Shown here piece by piece: positions 19,069 through 28,881 of a DNA stretch of 64,000 bases. The stretch lies in NCBI RefSeq assembly GCF_029714405.1, contig NZ_CP121650.1, positions 8,685,001 through 8,749,000 on the forward strand. The letters are read 5' to 3'. The stretch is from Bradyrhizobium sp. CB82. Its GTDB lineage: Bacteria; Pseudomonadota; Alphaproteobacteria; Rhizobiales; Xanthobacteraceae. Numbering within the stretch: position 1 is the first letter of the stretch; each line of letters begins with the position of its first letter. The translations under genes were made by a program, and so were the position numbers. Below the pieces are notes generated by a model. The model did not search any database. It was not told the origin of the DNA and saw nothing but the letters and a program-made list of their open reading frames with translations.

Positions 19069-21210
19069 ATGGCGATCCGTGTGGGCCTGGGCAGATCAAA
19101 GCCTCGTGTCTCGTTACCGAAGTGGGGCGTGCGCGGCAGCCTGTTCGCCGCCTTTGCGGTGATCGCGGGCATGTGCCTGGTGATCTCGGCGGGAGCCGGC
19201 TACGTGCTGCAAAATCTCGGCGAACGCATGGTCGACCTGAGCGGGCGGGACATTCCGCGTCTCGCCGCAAGCCTGCAACTGTCGGCCCTGAGCGCAAGCC
19301 TCGCGGCACAGGGACCGGCGCTGCTCGCCGCGCCGAGCGAGGACGCGCTGAACGAGCGCACCAAGAAGCTGAAGGAATTGCAGCAGCAGGTCCAGCAGAA
19401 GCTCGGCGAGATCATCGAGCTCGGCGCTGACAAGGCCGTGGTCGCGGGACTTAACGACATCATCAAGAACCTCAATGAGGCAGCTCAAAGCCTGACCTCG
19501 GCCGCGCGCGAGCGGCTCGACGTCGCGGCCCTTCACGACAAGCAATACGATGCGCTGCGCAAGGCGCAGAGCGATTTCGTCGGCGCGGCAAGCCCCGCGA
19601 TGCTCAACGCCCAGACCCAGGTGAACGCGATCCTCGGCTCGGCGAACCTGTCGGCCGAAGACGCCACCGAAGCCGCGCAGACTGTCGGCCAGCTCGGCAA
19701 TGTCGTCGCCAGCGGCAATCTCGCGGCCGCCGACATGAGCGCGGCGCTCTCGGCCAACACCGCCGACAAGCTCGACGACATCCAGAAGGAATTCAAGACG
19801 GCGCAGGGACGCCTGCGCTCCAACCTCGACCTCTTGCCGGACAATCAGGGCAGCAAGCTGCTGCGCGAGACGGCCGAAAAGCTGCTTGCGCTCGGCACCG
19901 GAAAGACCGGCGTGTTCAACCTGCGCGAGAAGGAGCTCGACGCCAACGACTATGGCCAGACCGTGCTCGACGAAACCCGCAAGCTCAATGTCGGCCTCGG
20001 CATCAGCGTGCAGCAACTTGTCGAAGGCGTGCAGAAGGAGACCAACGCGTCGACCTTCCAGGCGCGCAGGCAGATTTCGTTCGCCACCATGGTCATGCTG
20101 GCGCTGGGCGCGCTGACTTTGGTCGGCTCGGTGCTGTTCGTCTGGCTCTATGTCGGACGCAACATCCTGCGGCGCATCGGCGGACTGCAACGTGCGATGC
20201 AGCTGCTCTCGGCCGGCGATCTCGACGCAGAGATCGTCCGCACCAAACACAATGACGAGATCGGCGCCATGACCGATACGCTTCAGGTGTTCCGCCAGAG
20301 CATGATCGAGGCCCGCGCACTCTCCAGCGAGCAGGACAAGGACCGCGCCGCCAAGGCCGAACGCGCCGCGCGCATGGAAGCGCATATCGGATCGTTCGAA
20401 GGCACCGTGCGCACGGCCCTCGACAGCCTCGCCCAATCGGCCAATTCGATGCAGGCGACCGCGCAAAGCATGTCGTCGACGGCCGACCAGTCGAATGCGC
20501 TTGTCAACGCCGTGGCGTCGGCCGCCGAGGAGACCTCGGTCAACGTGCAGACGGTGTCGGCCGGCACCGAGCAATTGTCCTCGTCGATCGCCGAGATCAG
20601 CCGCCAGGTGGTCACCTCGGCCGAGATCGCCAAGAAGGCGGTCCACGAGGCCGGAGCGACCGACGCGACCGTGCAGGGCCTCGCCGACAGCGCGAGCCGC
20701 ATCAGCGTGGTCGTCGATCTCATCCAGACCATTGCCTCGCAGACCAACCTGCTCGCGCTCAACGCCACGATCGAAGCGGCGCGCGCCGGCGAAGCCGGCC
20801 GCGGCTTCGCCGTGGTCGCCTCCGAAGTGAAGAGCCTCGCAAGCCAGACCGCGAAGGCCACGGACGAGATCCGCACCCAGATCGCCAGCATGCAGCAGGT
20901 CACGACCTCTGCGGTCGGCGCGATCAGGGGCATCGGCCAGATCATCGGCGAGATCAACGACGTGACCACGGCGATCGCCGCCGCCGTCGAGGAACAGGGT
21001 GCCGCGACGCGCGAAATCGCCCGCAACATCCAGCACGCCGCGGGTGGCACCAGCGAGGTCTCCAGCAACATCGTCGGCGTCTCCACGGCCTCGGCCGAAG
21101 CCCGCGCTGCGGCGACCGACGTGCTGAGCGCCTCCGATGCGCTGCGCCGCGAGGCCAACCTGCTGCGCGGGGAGATCGACGCGTTCCTCAGCAATATCCG
21201 CGCGGCGTAG
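19069..21210 (+). CDS. Methyl-accepting chemotaxis protein
   Basis: A 713-residue chemoreceptor. A membrane segment near residues 22-45 ([20 protein letters not shown]) and a second near 336-362 ([20 protein letters not shown]) bracket a periplasmic sensor domain of about 290 residues that is helical and rich in Gln, Ala and Leu, resembling four-helix-bundle sensors. HAMP follows ([20 protein letters not shown]), then the long coiled coil with the invariant hairpin [18 protein letters not shown] near residues 560-577 that binds CheA and CheW. The ATG at 19069 has GGGGGAA upstream. No che genes are adjacent, so it reports to a cluster elsewhere. Ligand unknown. Confidence 0.94.
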   Translation: MAIRVGLGRSKPRVSLPKWGVRGSLFAAFAVIAGMCLVISAGAGYVLQNLGERMVDLSGRDIPRLAASLQLSALSASLAAQGPALLAAPSEDALNERTKKLKELQQQVQQKLGEIIELGADKAVVAGLNDIIKNLNEAAQSLTSAARERLDVAALHDKQYDALRKAQSDFVGAASPAMLNAQTQVNAILGSANLSAEDATEAAQTVGQLGNVVASGNLAAADMSAALSANTADKLDDIQKEFKTAQGRLRSNLDLLPDNQGSKLLRETAEKLLALGTGKTGVFNLREKELDANDYGQTVLDETRKLNVGLGISVQQLVEGVQKETNASTFQARRQISFATMVMLALGALTLVGSVLFVWLYVGRNILRRIGGLQRAMQLLSAGDLDAEIVRTKHNDEIGAMTDTLQVFRQSMIEARALSSEQDKDRAAKAERAARMEAHIGSFEGTVRTALDSLAQSANSMQATAQSMSSTADQSNALVNAVASAAEETSVNVQTVSAGTEQLSSSIAEISRQVVTSAEIAKKAVHEAGATDATVQGLADSASRISVVVDLIQTIASQTNLLALNATIEAARAGEAGRGFAVVASEVKSLASQTAKATDEIRTQIASMQQVTTSAVGAIRGIGQIIGEINDVTTAIAAAVEEQGAATREIARNIQHAAGGTSEVSSNIVGVSTASAEARAAATDVLSASDALRREANLLRGEIDAFLSNIRAA

Positions 21211-21225
21211 TCGCCGGCGCCGCCG

Positions 21226-21278
21226 CCATTCCGGGAGCGCGCCTTCCCGGAATGGCTATCCGGGCTACGGAATGACGG
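21226..21278. repeat. Intergenic palindrome of the 'TAGCCCGGAT' type
   Basis: An 11-bp perfect inverted repeat (21226-21236 with 21245-21255) starts 15 bases after the chemoreceptor stop and is followed by the complement of TAGCCCGGAT (21258-21277). The same word pair, a strong stem next to TAGCCC, recurs at 55860-55894. It probably is a dispersed chromosomal palindrome that may also end the chemoreceptor transcript. Confidence 0.5.
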
Positions 21279-21348
21279 CCATGCGAACGCCACCCCACGT
21301 GGTTTTTCGGCTGGCGTCCCGCCCCGTGTGCGGGTACCGATAGTGTCC

Positions 21349-22410
21349 ATGCATTCGAAGAGCGACAGCGTGCAGTCCTCCGCCGAGGCCCTGCGCTACC
21401 CCTGGGAACAGCATCCCGGCCCCGAAGAGGTCGTGGAGGTGCGGCCCGGCGTGTTGTGGGTGCGGCTCAAGCTGCCGTTCCGCCTCAACCATGTGAACAT
21501 CTACCTGCTCGCCGACGGCGACGGGTATGCGATGATCGATTCCGGCTTCGGCAATGAGGAGACGATCGAGGCCTGGACGAAGCTGTTCGAGGGACCGCTG
21601 AAGGGCGTCCGCATCACGCGGCTTATTGTCACTCACTCCCATCCCGACCATGTCGGGCTCGCGGGCTGGATCGTCGAGCGGTTCAACTGCCCGCTCGAGA
21701 TGTCGCAGGTCGAATATCTGCAATCGGTCTACCACCAGAATCGCGGCACCGAGGAGCGGCGCAACGCGCAGCGGCTGTTCTTCCGCCGCCACGGCATGGA
21801 CGAGACGCTGACCGACAAGCTGCTCGGCCGCGGCCAGGAGTATCTGAAGCGCGTGTCGGTGCTCCCCGCCTCCTATCGGCGCGTCTCGCATGGCGACGAG
21901 GTCGTGATCGGCACACGCCGCTTCAAGGTGATCACCGGCGGCGGTCATGCGCTCGACCAGATGATGCTGTATTGCGCCGACGACAAGCTGTTCCTCTCCG
22001 CCGACCAGGTGCTGAGCAAGATCTCGCCGAACGTCAGCGTCTGGGCGGTCGAGCCCGACCAGAACTCGCTCGGCGAATATCTGGCCTCGCTGGCGAGCCT
22101 CACCACCACGCTGCCCTATGACGCGCTGGTGCTGCCCGGCCACGGCGTGCCGTTTTACGGCTTGAAAACCCGCATCAAGCAGCTTGCCGATCATCACGAG
22201 GAGCGCTGCCGGCTGATCGCTGACGCCTGCCGCGAGGTGCCGCAGACCTCGTCCCAGCTCGTGCCGGTGGTGTTCCACAAGCACGTGCTCGATCCTCACC
22301 AGATGGGCTTTGCCGCGGGCGAGCTGATCGCCCACGTCAACTACATGCTGGTCGAGGGACGGCTGACCGCGCAAGAGAAGGACGGCGTGCTTCAGTTCAG
22401 GACGACTTGA
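21349..22410 (+). CDS. MBL-fold metallo-hydrolase (glyoxalase II-like)
   Basis: A 353-residue cytosolic protein. The metal site is visible as THSHPDHVGLAGW (HxHxDH), with further ligands in GGGHALDQMMLYCADDKLFL and VLPGHGVPF. The N-terminal part (RLKLPFRLNHVNIYLLADGD) opens the MBL fold; the C-terminal helical extension with CREVPQTSSQLVPVVF is as in the LACTB2/glyoxalase II-like group acting on thioesters. The ATG at 21349 is chosen; a GTG at 21328 would add seven residues. Substrate not determinable. Confidence 0.85.
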   Translation: MHSKSDSVQSSAEALRYPWEQHPGPEEVVEVRPGVLWVRLKLPFRLNHVNIYLLADGDGYAMIDSGFGNEETIEAWTKLFEGPLKGVRITRLIVTHSHPDHVGLAGWIVERFNCPLEMSQVEYLQSVYHQNRGTEERRNAQRLFFRRHGMDETLTDKLLGRGQEYLKRVSVLPASYRRVSHGDEVVIGTRRFKVITGGGHALDQMMLYCADDKLFLSADQVLSKISPNVSVWAVEPDQNSLGEYLASLASLTTTLPYDALVLPGHGVPFYGLKTRIKQLADHHEERCRLIADACREVPQTSSQLVPVVFHKHVLDPHQMGFAAGELIAHVNYMLVEGRLTAQEKDGVLQFRTT

Positions 22411-22537
22411 ACTTCAAACACGAATGCAGCCTTTACTCCGTCCGGCTTGCACCTTGGACAAAATGTCCGTGCTGCCCCGGCGCTGCCGCGCATCTCATGG
22501 CGTCCGTTCCCGGGCGGGACACCAAGGCGCTAGCTGG

Positions 22538-22551
22538 TTGATCCACATCAA
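22538..22551. promoter_or_regulatory. FixK/FNR-type binding site upstream of hemA
   Basis: TTGATCCACATCAA is a perfect TTGAT-N4-ATCAA dyad, the consensus for FNR/FixK-family regulators. It stands 137 bases before the hemA start. Low-oxygen control of hemA through this kind of site is known in Bradyrhizobium, so activation under microoxia is the natural reading. Confidence 0.85.
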
Positions 22552-22688
22552 TAATTGCTGATCGCCGGCCGCTATGAAGGGTCCTGCCCGGCGCATTGCC
22601 AAAATGGGCGGGCGCATAGACATTAGAGCTGGAATAGCTCTAAGAAGATGAGCCGCTTGGGTCCTCAAGTTCCGCTGCAGGTCTGCCG

Positions 22689-23918
22689 ATGGATTACAGC
22701 CAGTACTTCTCTTCCGCCCTCGACCGCCTCCACGCCGAACGGCGCTATCGCGTGTTCGCGGATCTCGAGCGCATCGCCGGCCGGTTTCCGCATGCGGTGT
22801 GGCACTCGCCCAAGGGCAAGCGCGACGTCGTGATCTGGTGCTCCAACGACTATCTCGGCATGGGCCAGCATCCGAAGGTGGTCGGCGCCATGGTCGAGAC
22901 GGCGACCCGGGTCGGTACCGGTGCGGGCGGCACCCGCAACATCGCCGGCACCCATCATCCGCTGGTGCAGCTCGAGGCCGAGCTCGCCGACCTCCATGGC
23001 AAGGAGGCTGCTCTCCTCTTCACCTCGGGCTATGTCTCGAATCAGACCGGCATAGCGACGATCGCAAAACTCATCCCGAACTGCCTGATCCTGTCGGACG
23101 AGCTCAACCACAATTCGATGATCGAGGGCATCCGCCAGTCCGGCTGCGAACGGATCGTATTCCGCCACAACGATCTCGCCGATCTCGAAGCGCTCCTGAA
23201 GGCCGGTGGCCCGGGCCGGCCGAAGCTGATCGCCTGCGAGAGCCTCTATTCGATGGACGGCGACGTCGCCCCGCTGGCAAAAATCTGCGATCTCGCCGAG
23301 AAATACGGCGCGATGACCTATGTGGATGAGGTCCATGCGGTCGGCATGTACGGCCCGCGCGGCGGCGGCATCGCCGAGCGTGACGGTGTGATGCATCGCA
23401 TCGACATTCTGGAAGGCACGCTGGCGAAAGCCTTCGGCTGCCTCGGCGGCTATATCGCGGCCAACGGCCAGATCATCGACGCCGTGCGCTCCTATGCGCC
23501 GGGCTTCATCTTCACCACTGCGCTGCCGCCGGCGATCTGCTCGGCCGCGACCGCCGCAATCAAGCATTTGAAGACCTCGAACTGGGAGCGCGAGCGCCAC
23601 CAGGACCGCGCCGCCCGCGTCAAGGCGATCCTCGATGCCGCCGGCCTGCCGGTGATGTCGAGCGACACCCACATCGTGCCGCTGTTCGTCGGCGATCCCG
23701 AGAAGTGCAAGCAGGCCTCCGACCTCCTGCTCGAGGAGCACGGCATCTACATCCAGCCGATCAACTATCCCACCGTCGCCAAGGGCACCGAGCGCCTGCG
23801 CATCACGCCCTCGCCCTATCACGACGACGGCCTGATCGATCAGCTCGCCGAAGCCCTCCTCCAGGTCTGGGACCGCCTCGGTCTGCCGCTGCGCCAGAAG
23901 TCGCTGGCGGCGGAGTAG
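22689..23918 (+). CDS. hemA: 5-aminolevulinate synthase
   Basis: A 409-residue pyridoxal-phosphate enzyme that condenses glycine with succinyl-CoA to 5-aminolevulinate, the first step of heme synthesis in alphaproteobacteria. Seen are the substrate loop [13 protein letters not shown], the glycine-rich [15 protein letters not shown], the PLP-binding [12 protein letters not shown] and the catalytic Lys247 in [10 protein letters not shown]. Length and start fit the family. The FixK box 137 bases upstream links it to oxygen supply. Its product feeds the heme a made for the aa3 oxidase encoded further along the window (ctaB). Confidence 0.97.
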   Translation: MDYSQYFSSALDRLHAERRYRVFADLERIAGRFPHAVWHSPKGKRDVVIWCSNDYLGMGQHPKVVGAMVETATRVGTGAGGTRNIAGTHHPLVQLEAELADLHGKEAALLFTSGYVSNQTGIATIAKLIPNCLILSDELNHNSMIEGIRQSGCERIVFRHNDLADLEALLKAGGPGRPKLIACESLYSMDGDVAPLAKICDLAEKYGAMTYVDEVHAVGMYGPRGGGIAERDGVMHRIDILEGTLAKAFGCLGGYIAANGQIIDAVRSYAPGFIFTTALPPAICSAATAAIKHLKTSNWERERHQDRAARVKAILDAAGLPVMSSDTHIVPLFVGDPEKCKQASDLLLEEHGIYIQPINYPTVAKGTERLRITPSPYHDDGLIDQLAEALLQVWDRLGLPLRQKSLAAE

Positions 23919-23966
23919 GCTGTTCGCCTTCTCCTTAAATCCAACCCGCTCCGTTCCCGGGGCCTA

Positions 23967-24005
23967 CCCCCTCCCCAACCCTCCCCCGCAAGGGGGGAGG
24001 GAGCG
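23967..24005. repeat. GC-rich palindromic repeat, copy 1 (inverted relative to copy 2)
   Basis: The core CCCTCCCCCGCAAGGGGGG with its flanks (CTCCCCAA before, GAGGGAGCG after) is a near-palindrome. It occurs as an inverted copy at 24126-24163 with only a few mismatches, so the two could pair into a long cruciform. It lies downstream of hemA. Confidence 0.65.
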
Positions 24006-24125
24006 CAGCGGTGTCTGCGGCCCGAGCGGACGCCCAAATTCACGTCAGCCCTAGTCTAACGTTGGCTTCGCTCGCGTGGCCGGAAGCTGCCTCAGAGTTT
24101 TCCAACCGCATATTGCACTCCCGCC

Positions 24126-24163
24126 GTTCCCTCCCCCCTTGCGGGGGAGGGCCAGGGAGGGGG
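24126..24163. repeat. GC-rich palindromic repeat, copy 2
   Basis: Reverse complement of the repeat at 23967-24005 (CCCTCCCCCC, TTGC, GGGGGAGGG, then CCAGGGAGGGGG). The stretch 23919-24362 between hemA and the kinase holds only these repeats and low-complexity DNA; I see no gene in it. Confidence 0.65.
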
Positions 24164-24362
24164 ATGCCGGGGACTCGCTCAGCAGGCCCGAGACCGCCGC
24201 GCGATCGGGTAGCAGCACACCGCCCGGCTTAACGACGATGATGGTTCCTGCGGCAACCGGAAAAATGGCTGTCGCTTGCGGCAGGCTTAAGCGATAGATT
24301 TTCTTCGGAAAATGAGATCGGACGCGGCTTGGGCCGCGACGCAAGGGAGAGGTCCCCCAGCA

Positions 24363-27300
24363 ATGCTGCACGACTGGGGTGTGATCGCAGCCGCCTTCGG
24401 CTATATCGGCTTCTTGTTCCTGGTGGCGAGCCATGGCGACCGCCGCTCCCAGGCGCGAGCCGGCCGTGCCTCCGGCCTGATCTACCCGCTCTCGCTCGCG
24501 ATCTACTGCACGTCCTGGACCTTCTTCGGCTCGGTCGGCTTCGCCACCCGCACCTCGACCGACTTCCTGGCGATCTATGTCGGCCCGGTCTTGATGATCG
24601 GGATCGGCACCGGCATCCTCCGCCGCGTGATCCAGCTCGCCAAGGCCCAGAACATCACCTCGATCGCCGACTTCATCGGCGCGCGCTACGGCAAGAGCCA
24701 GGCGGTGGCGGCAACGGTTGCGCTGATCGCGATCATCGGCTCGGTGCCCTATATCGCCCTGCAACTGAAGGCCGTCGCCTCCTCGCTCGAAACCATCTTG
24801 AGCGAGGACCAGGCCTTTTCCCACATCCCGATCCTCGGCGACATGGCGCTGATGGTGACGTTGGCGATGGCGGCCTTCGCGGTGCTGTTCGGCACACGCC
24901 AGACCGACGCCACCGAGCACCAGCACGGTTTGATGCTCGCGGTCGCGACCGAATCCATCGTCAAGCTGGTGGCGTTCCTCGCCGCCGGCGCCTTCGTCAC
25001 CTTCTGGATGTTCTCGCCGCACGAATTGATCGAGCGCGCGATGAAGACGCCGGAGGCGGTGCGCGCCATCAACTATTCGCCCTCGATCGGCAACTTCCTG
25101 ACCATGACGCTGCTGTCGTTCTGCGCGGTCATGCTGCTGCCGCGCCAATTCCACGTCAGCGTGGTGGAGAACTCGTCCGATGCCGAGGTCGGCCGCGCGC
25201 GCTGGCTGTTCCCGCTCTACCTCGTCGCCATCAACGTGTTCGTGATCCCGATCGCGCTCGCCGGTCTCGTGACCTTTCCGTTCGGCGTGATCGACCCCGA
25301 CATGTACGTGCTGGCGCTCCCGATGGAGGGCGGCAGCGATCTGCTCAGCGTCGCCATCTTCGTCGGCGGATTGTCGGCGGCGACAGCGATGGTGATCGTG
25401 GAATGCGTCGCGCTCTCGATCATGGTCTCCAATGACCTCGTGGTGCCGCTGGTGCTGAAGCGGCGGCCCGAGGGCCGCAGCGGCGCCACGGATTTCATCG
25501 ACTTCCTGCTGCGCTCGCGGCGGCTCGCGATCTTCGCCATCATGGTAATGGCCTATTTCTATTATCGCGCGCTCGGCAACACGCAGCTCGCGGCGATTGG
25601 CCTTCTGTCCTTTGCCGCCATCGCGCAGCTTGCGCCGAGCTTCTTCGGCGGCCTGTTGTGGCGGCGCGCCACCGCGCGCGGCGCCATCGGCGGCATGCTG
25701 GTCGGCTTCGCGGTGTGGCTCTACACGCTATTCCTGCCGAGCTTCCTCGATTCCTCCACGGCAGGCATCCTGCTGCTCCAGCACGGTCCGTTCGGCATCG
25801 AGGCGCTGCGGCCGCAGGCGCTGTTCGGCGCCGACCTGCCGCCGCTGCTGCATGGCGTCGCCTGGTCGCTGTCGCTCAACATCCTCATCTACGTCCTGCT
25901 CTCGCTGGCGCGCCAGCCGAGCTCGATCGAGCTCGTGCAGGGCGACCTTTTCGTCCCCAACACGCTCGCGCCGATCGCGCCGAATTTCCGCCGCTGGCGC
26001 ACCACCGTCACCGTGCAGGACATCCAGAGCACGGTCGCGCAATATCTCGGGCCCGACCGCGCGCGGCATTCCTTCGAGGCCTTTGCGGCACGGCGCAATG
26101 TGCGGCTCGAAGCCGGGGCGCCGGCCGATTTCGAGCTGCTGCAGCATGCCGAGCACATGATCGCCTCCTCGATCGGGGCCGCCTCCTCGCGGCTCGTGAT
26201 GTCGCTGCTGCTGCGCAAGCGGACCGTGTCGGCAAAGGCTGCGCTCAAGCTGCTCGACGATTCCCATGCGGCGCTGCATTTCAACCGCGAGATCCTCCAG
26301 ACCGCACTCAACCATGTGCGCCAGGGCATCGCCGTGTTCGACGAGGACCTCCAGTTGATCTGCTCGAACCGCCAGTTCGGTGAATTGCTGAGCGTGCCGC
26401 CGCACTTCATCCAGTTCGGCACGCCGCTGCGGGAGATCCTGGAATTCATGGGTGCCGGCAACCCGGCGGAAATCGATGACCACGAGGCGATGCTGGCGCA
26501 GCGGCTCGTCGCCTATACGACCGATAGCGCGCCGTACCTGGAGCGCCTGCCCGACCGCCATATGGTCATCGAGGTGCTGACCAATCGCATGCCCGGCGGC
26601 GGCTTCGTCATCACCTTCACCGACGTCACCCCGTCGTTCGAGGCGGCAGAGGCGCTGGAGCGCGCCAATGCGACGCTGGAAAAGCGGGTGCGCGACCGCA
26701 CCGAGGAGCTGACACGGCTGAACTCGGAGCTGGCGCAGGCCAAGAGCACCGCCGAAGACGCCAACATTTCCAAGACGCGCTTCCTCGCGGCGGCGAGCCA
26801 CGACATCCTCCAGCCGCTGAATGCCGCGCGGCTCTACGCGACGAGCCTGGTCGAGCGCCAGCATGGCGGCGAGGAGACGCGGCTGGTCGAGAACATCGAC
26901 GAATCACTCCAGGCGATCGAGGAAATCCTGGGCGCGCTGCTCGACATCTCGCGGCTGGATGCGGGCGCCATGACGACCTCGATCTCGAGCTTCAAGATCG
27001 GCGACCTGATGCGATCGCTGGAGATCGAGTTCGCGCCGATCGCCCGCGCCAAGGGCTTGCGACTGACCTTCATGCCCTGCTCGCTGGCGGTCAAATCGGA
27101 CCGGCTATTGCTGCGGCGCCTGCTCCAGAACCTGATCTCCAATGCGATCAAATATACGCCGCACGGGCGCGTCCTGATCGGCTGCCGCCGCCAGGGGCCA
27201 TCGCTGAAAGTCTGCGTCTACGACACCGGCGTCGGCATCCCCACCGTGAAGCGCCGCGAGATCTTCAAGGAATTCCACCGCCTCGAACAGGGCGCTCGGA

Positions 27301-27872
27301 TCGCGCGCGGCCTGGGCCTGGGCCTGTCGATCGTTGAGCGCCTGGCACGCGTGCTCAAGCACGGCATCGCCATCGATGCCAATGCGAGCGGCGGCTCGAT
27401 GTTCTCGGTGACGGTGCCGACCGCGAAGGCGGTGACCCATACCGCGGCCGTGACCAGCGCCACGCCGCTCGCGCGCGCCCCGATTACCGGCGCACTGATC
27501 GTGTGCATCGAGAACGATGCGGCGATCCTCGACGGCATGCGCACGCTGCTCAAGGCCTGGAACGCCGAGGTCATCGCGGTCGCCGATCCTGAAGGCGCCA
27601 TCAGCGCGATCGAAGCGGCCGGCCGCAACGTGACGGGCCTGCTCGTCGACTACCATCTCGACCGCGGCAACGGCATTGCCGCCATCCGCGACATCCGCCG
27701 CCGCTTCGGCGACAATATTCCGGCGATCCTGATCACCGCCGACCGCAGCCCGGCCGTGCAGCTCGCCGCGCGCGAGGAAAAAATCGCCGTGCTGAACAAG
27801 CCGGTGAAGCCGGCCTCGCTTCGCGCATTGCTTGGCCAGTGGCGCACGCAGCAGATGGTTGCGGCGGAATAG
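24363..27872 (+). CDS. Hybrid sensor histidine kinase with an N-terminal sodium:solute-symporter-like domain
   Basis: A 1169-residue inner-membrane protein. Residues about 1-520 form a SSS-family symporter-like domain with twelve to thirteen helices (IYCTSWTFFGSVGFATR, FIGARYGKSQAVAATVALIA). Next come a PAS-like domain near 648-760 (GIAVFDEDLQLICSNRQFGE), a coiled coil (KRVRDRTEELTRLNSELAQA), a HisKA box with His813 (ASHDILQPLNAARLY), an ATPase domain (NLISNAIKYTPHGR, DTGVGIP, GLGLGLSIVERL) and a C-terminal receiver with Asp1096. CbrA and related kinases share this design. The ATG at 24363 has GGGAGAGG upstream. The convergent LuxR regulator next door is the likely partner. Ligand unknown. 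Confidence 0.93.
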   Translation: MLHDWGVIAAAFGYIGFLFLVASHGDRRSQARAGRASGLIYPLSLAIYCTSWTFFGSVGFATRTSTDFLAIYVGPVLMIGIGTGILRRVIQLAKAQNITSIADFIGARYGKSQAVAATVALIAIIGSVPYIALQLKAVASSLETILSEDQAFSHIPILGDMALMVTLAMAAFAVLFGTRQTDATEHQHGLMLAVATESIVKLVAFLAAGAFVTFWMFSPHELIERAMKTPEAVRAINYSPSIGNFLTMTLLSFCAVMLLPRQFHVSVVENSSDAEVGRARWLFPLYLVAINVFVIPIALAGLVTFPFGVIDPDMYVLALPMEGGSDLLSVAIFVGGLSAATAMVIVECVALSIMVSNDLVVPLVLKRRPEGRSGATDFIDFLLRSRRLAIFAIMVMAYFYYRALGNTQLAAIGLLSFAAIAQLAPSFFGGLLWRRATARGAIGGMLVGFAVWLYTLFLPSFLDSSTAGILLLQHGPFGIEALRPQALFGADLPPLLHGVAWSLSLNILIYVLLSLARQPSSIELVQGDLFVPNTLAPIAPNFRRWRTTVTVQDIQSTVAQYLGPDRARHSFEAFAARRNVRLEAGAPADFELLQHAEHMIASSIGAASSRLVMSLLLRKRTVSAKAALKLLDDSHAALHFNREILQTALNHVRQGIAVFDEDLQLICSNRQFGELLSVPPHFIQFGTPLREILEFMGAGNPAEIDDHEAMLAQRLVAYTTDSAPYLERLPDRHMVIEVLTNRMPGGGFVITFTDVTPSFEAAEALERANATLEKRVRDRTEELTRLNSELAQAKSTAEDANISKTRFLAAASHDILQPLNAARLYATSLVERQHGGEETRLVENIDESLQAIEEILGALLDISRLDAGAMTTSISSFKIGDLMRSLEIEFAPIARAKGLRLTFMPCSLAVKSDRLLLRRLLQNLISNAIKYTPHGRVLIGCRRQGPSLKVCVYDTGVGIPTVKRREIFKEFHRLEQGARIARGLGLGLSIVERLARVLKHGIAIDANASGGSMFSVTVPTAKAVTHTAAVTSATPLARAPITGALIVCIENDAAILDGMRTLLKAWNAEVIAVADPEGAISAIEAAGRNVTGLLVDYHLDRGNGIAAIRDIRRRFGDNIPAILITADRSPAVQLAAREEKIAVLNKPVKPASLRALLGQWRTQQMVAAE

Positions 27873-27908
27873 CGGAGCCCCAGGATGACGGTCCAGGCGC
27901 GAAAGACC

Positions 27909-28580
27909 CTACTCCGTCGGCGAGCCTTGCTTCCACTGGCCACCGGCGATCTTGGCGGCGGCGATCACGGCCTGGGTACGGCTTTCGACGCCTAGCTTTT
28001 GCAGGATCGCGGAGACGTGGGCCTTGATGGTCGCCTCGGAGACGCCGAGCTCATAGGCGATCTGCTTGTTCAGGAGACCTTCCGACAGCATCATCAGCAC
28101 CCGCACCTGCTGCGGCGTCAGCGTCACCAGGCGGTCGCGCAGGCGCATCATGTCGGGATCGGCGGCGGAGTTGAGGTCGATGTCCGGCGGCACCCAGACA
28201 TCACCGTCCATCACCTTGAGGATGGCATCACGCAGGGTCTCGACGCCGAACCGCTTGGGAATGAAACCGGAGGCGCCGAAGTCGAGCGAGCGGCGGATCG
28301 TGGCGCTGTCGTCGGAGGCCGAGACGATGACCACCGGGATCGCCGGATATTGCGCACGCAAATAGATCAGGCCGGAAAAGCCCGAGATGCCCGGCATCGA
28401 CAGGTCGAGCAAGACCAGGTCGACGTCGGAGTCCTGTTCCAGGAGCTTGGTCAGATCTTCGAAAGATCCGGCCTCGTCGACCCTCGCCGAGGTCAGAACG
28501 CCGGCCACGGCCTGGCGCAGCGCATCGCGGAAGAGGGGATGATCATCGGCGATGACGAGGCGGGTTGCGGGAGCGTTCAT
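27909..28580 (-). CDS. LuxR/NarL-family response regulator
   Basis: A 223-residue regulator. The receiver (residues 5-125) has the acidic pair D12/D13, phospho-acceptor Asp59 in LVLLDLSMPG and Lys in FIPKRFG. The LuxR-type HTH near residues 150-210 reads LTPQQVRVLMMLSEGLLNKQ and ELGVSEATIKAHVSAILQKL. The ATG at 28580 starts directly before the receiver; a longer reading to 28670 adds a leader with poor codon use. It is convergent with the hybrid kinase, ending 36 bases from it, an arrangement that suggests functional partnership. Confidence 0.92.
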   Translation of the reverse strand: MNAPATRLVIADDHPLFRDALRQAVAGVLTSARVDEAGSFEDLTKLLEQDSDVDLVLLDLSMPGISGFSGLIYLRAQYPAIPVVIVSASDDSATIRRSLDFGASGFIPKRFGVETLRDAILKVMDGDVWVPPDIDLNSAADPDMMRLRDRLVTLTPQQVRVLMMLSEGLLNKQIAYELGVSEATIKAHVSAILQKLGVESRTQAVIAAAKIAGGQWKQGSPTE

Positions 28581-28812
28581 CGATCTCTTGCTGTCGTTGT
28601 GGTCGGGGCCAACAAGTCGTAGCGACGGATCTAATTCTTCCCCGAGCGACCGTGGCATGCAAGCATACATTATCCCTTTGCTGCAAAGGGGTTAATCCCG
28701 ATCTTCCGGTTCACGCGGCCTTGCGGGCACCGGTCAAGCTACGCGTCAGTGCGAAAGGCCGAAAGTCGTATTGGGACCGGTTTCACGGCGATGTTACTTT
28801 GGGGGCAAGCTC

Positions 28813-28844
28813 TGAGGCTGTCCGGCCGCGTCCGGACAGCCTCA
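28813..28844 (+). promoter_or_regulatory. 13-bp inverted repeat in the leader of the MHS transporter gene
   Basis: TGAGGCTGTCCGG at 28813-28825 and its exact complement at 28832-28844, separated by CCGCGT, end 37 bases before the ATG. No T-run follows, so it is not a standard terminator; it could be an operator or an mRNA hairpin near the ribosome site GGGAG. Confidence 0.5.
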
Positions 28845-28881
28845 GGGAGCGAGGAAACGATTTTCGGGGAGCGATTTCAAC

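Noticed and set aside
19114..21036. A 640-codon minus-strand frame across the chemoreceptor gene
   Set aside because: Antisense shadow of the coiled-coil coding sequence; the plus-strand product has the invariant chemoreceptor hairpin.
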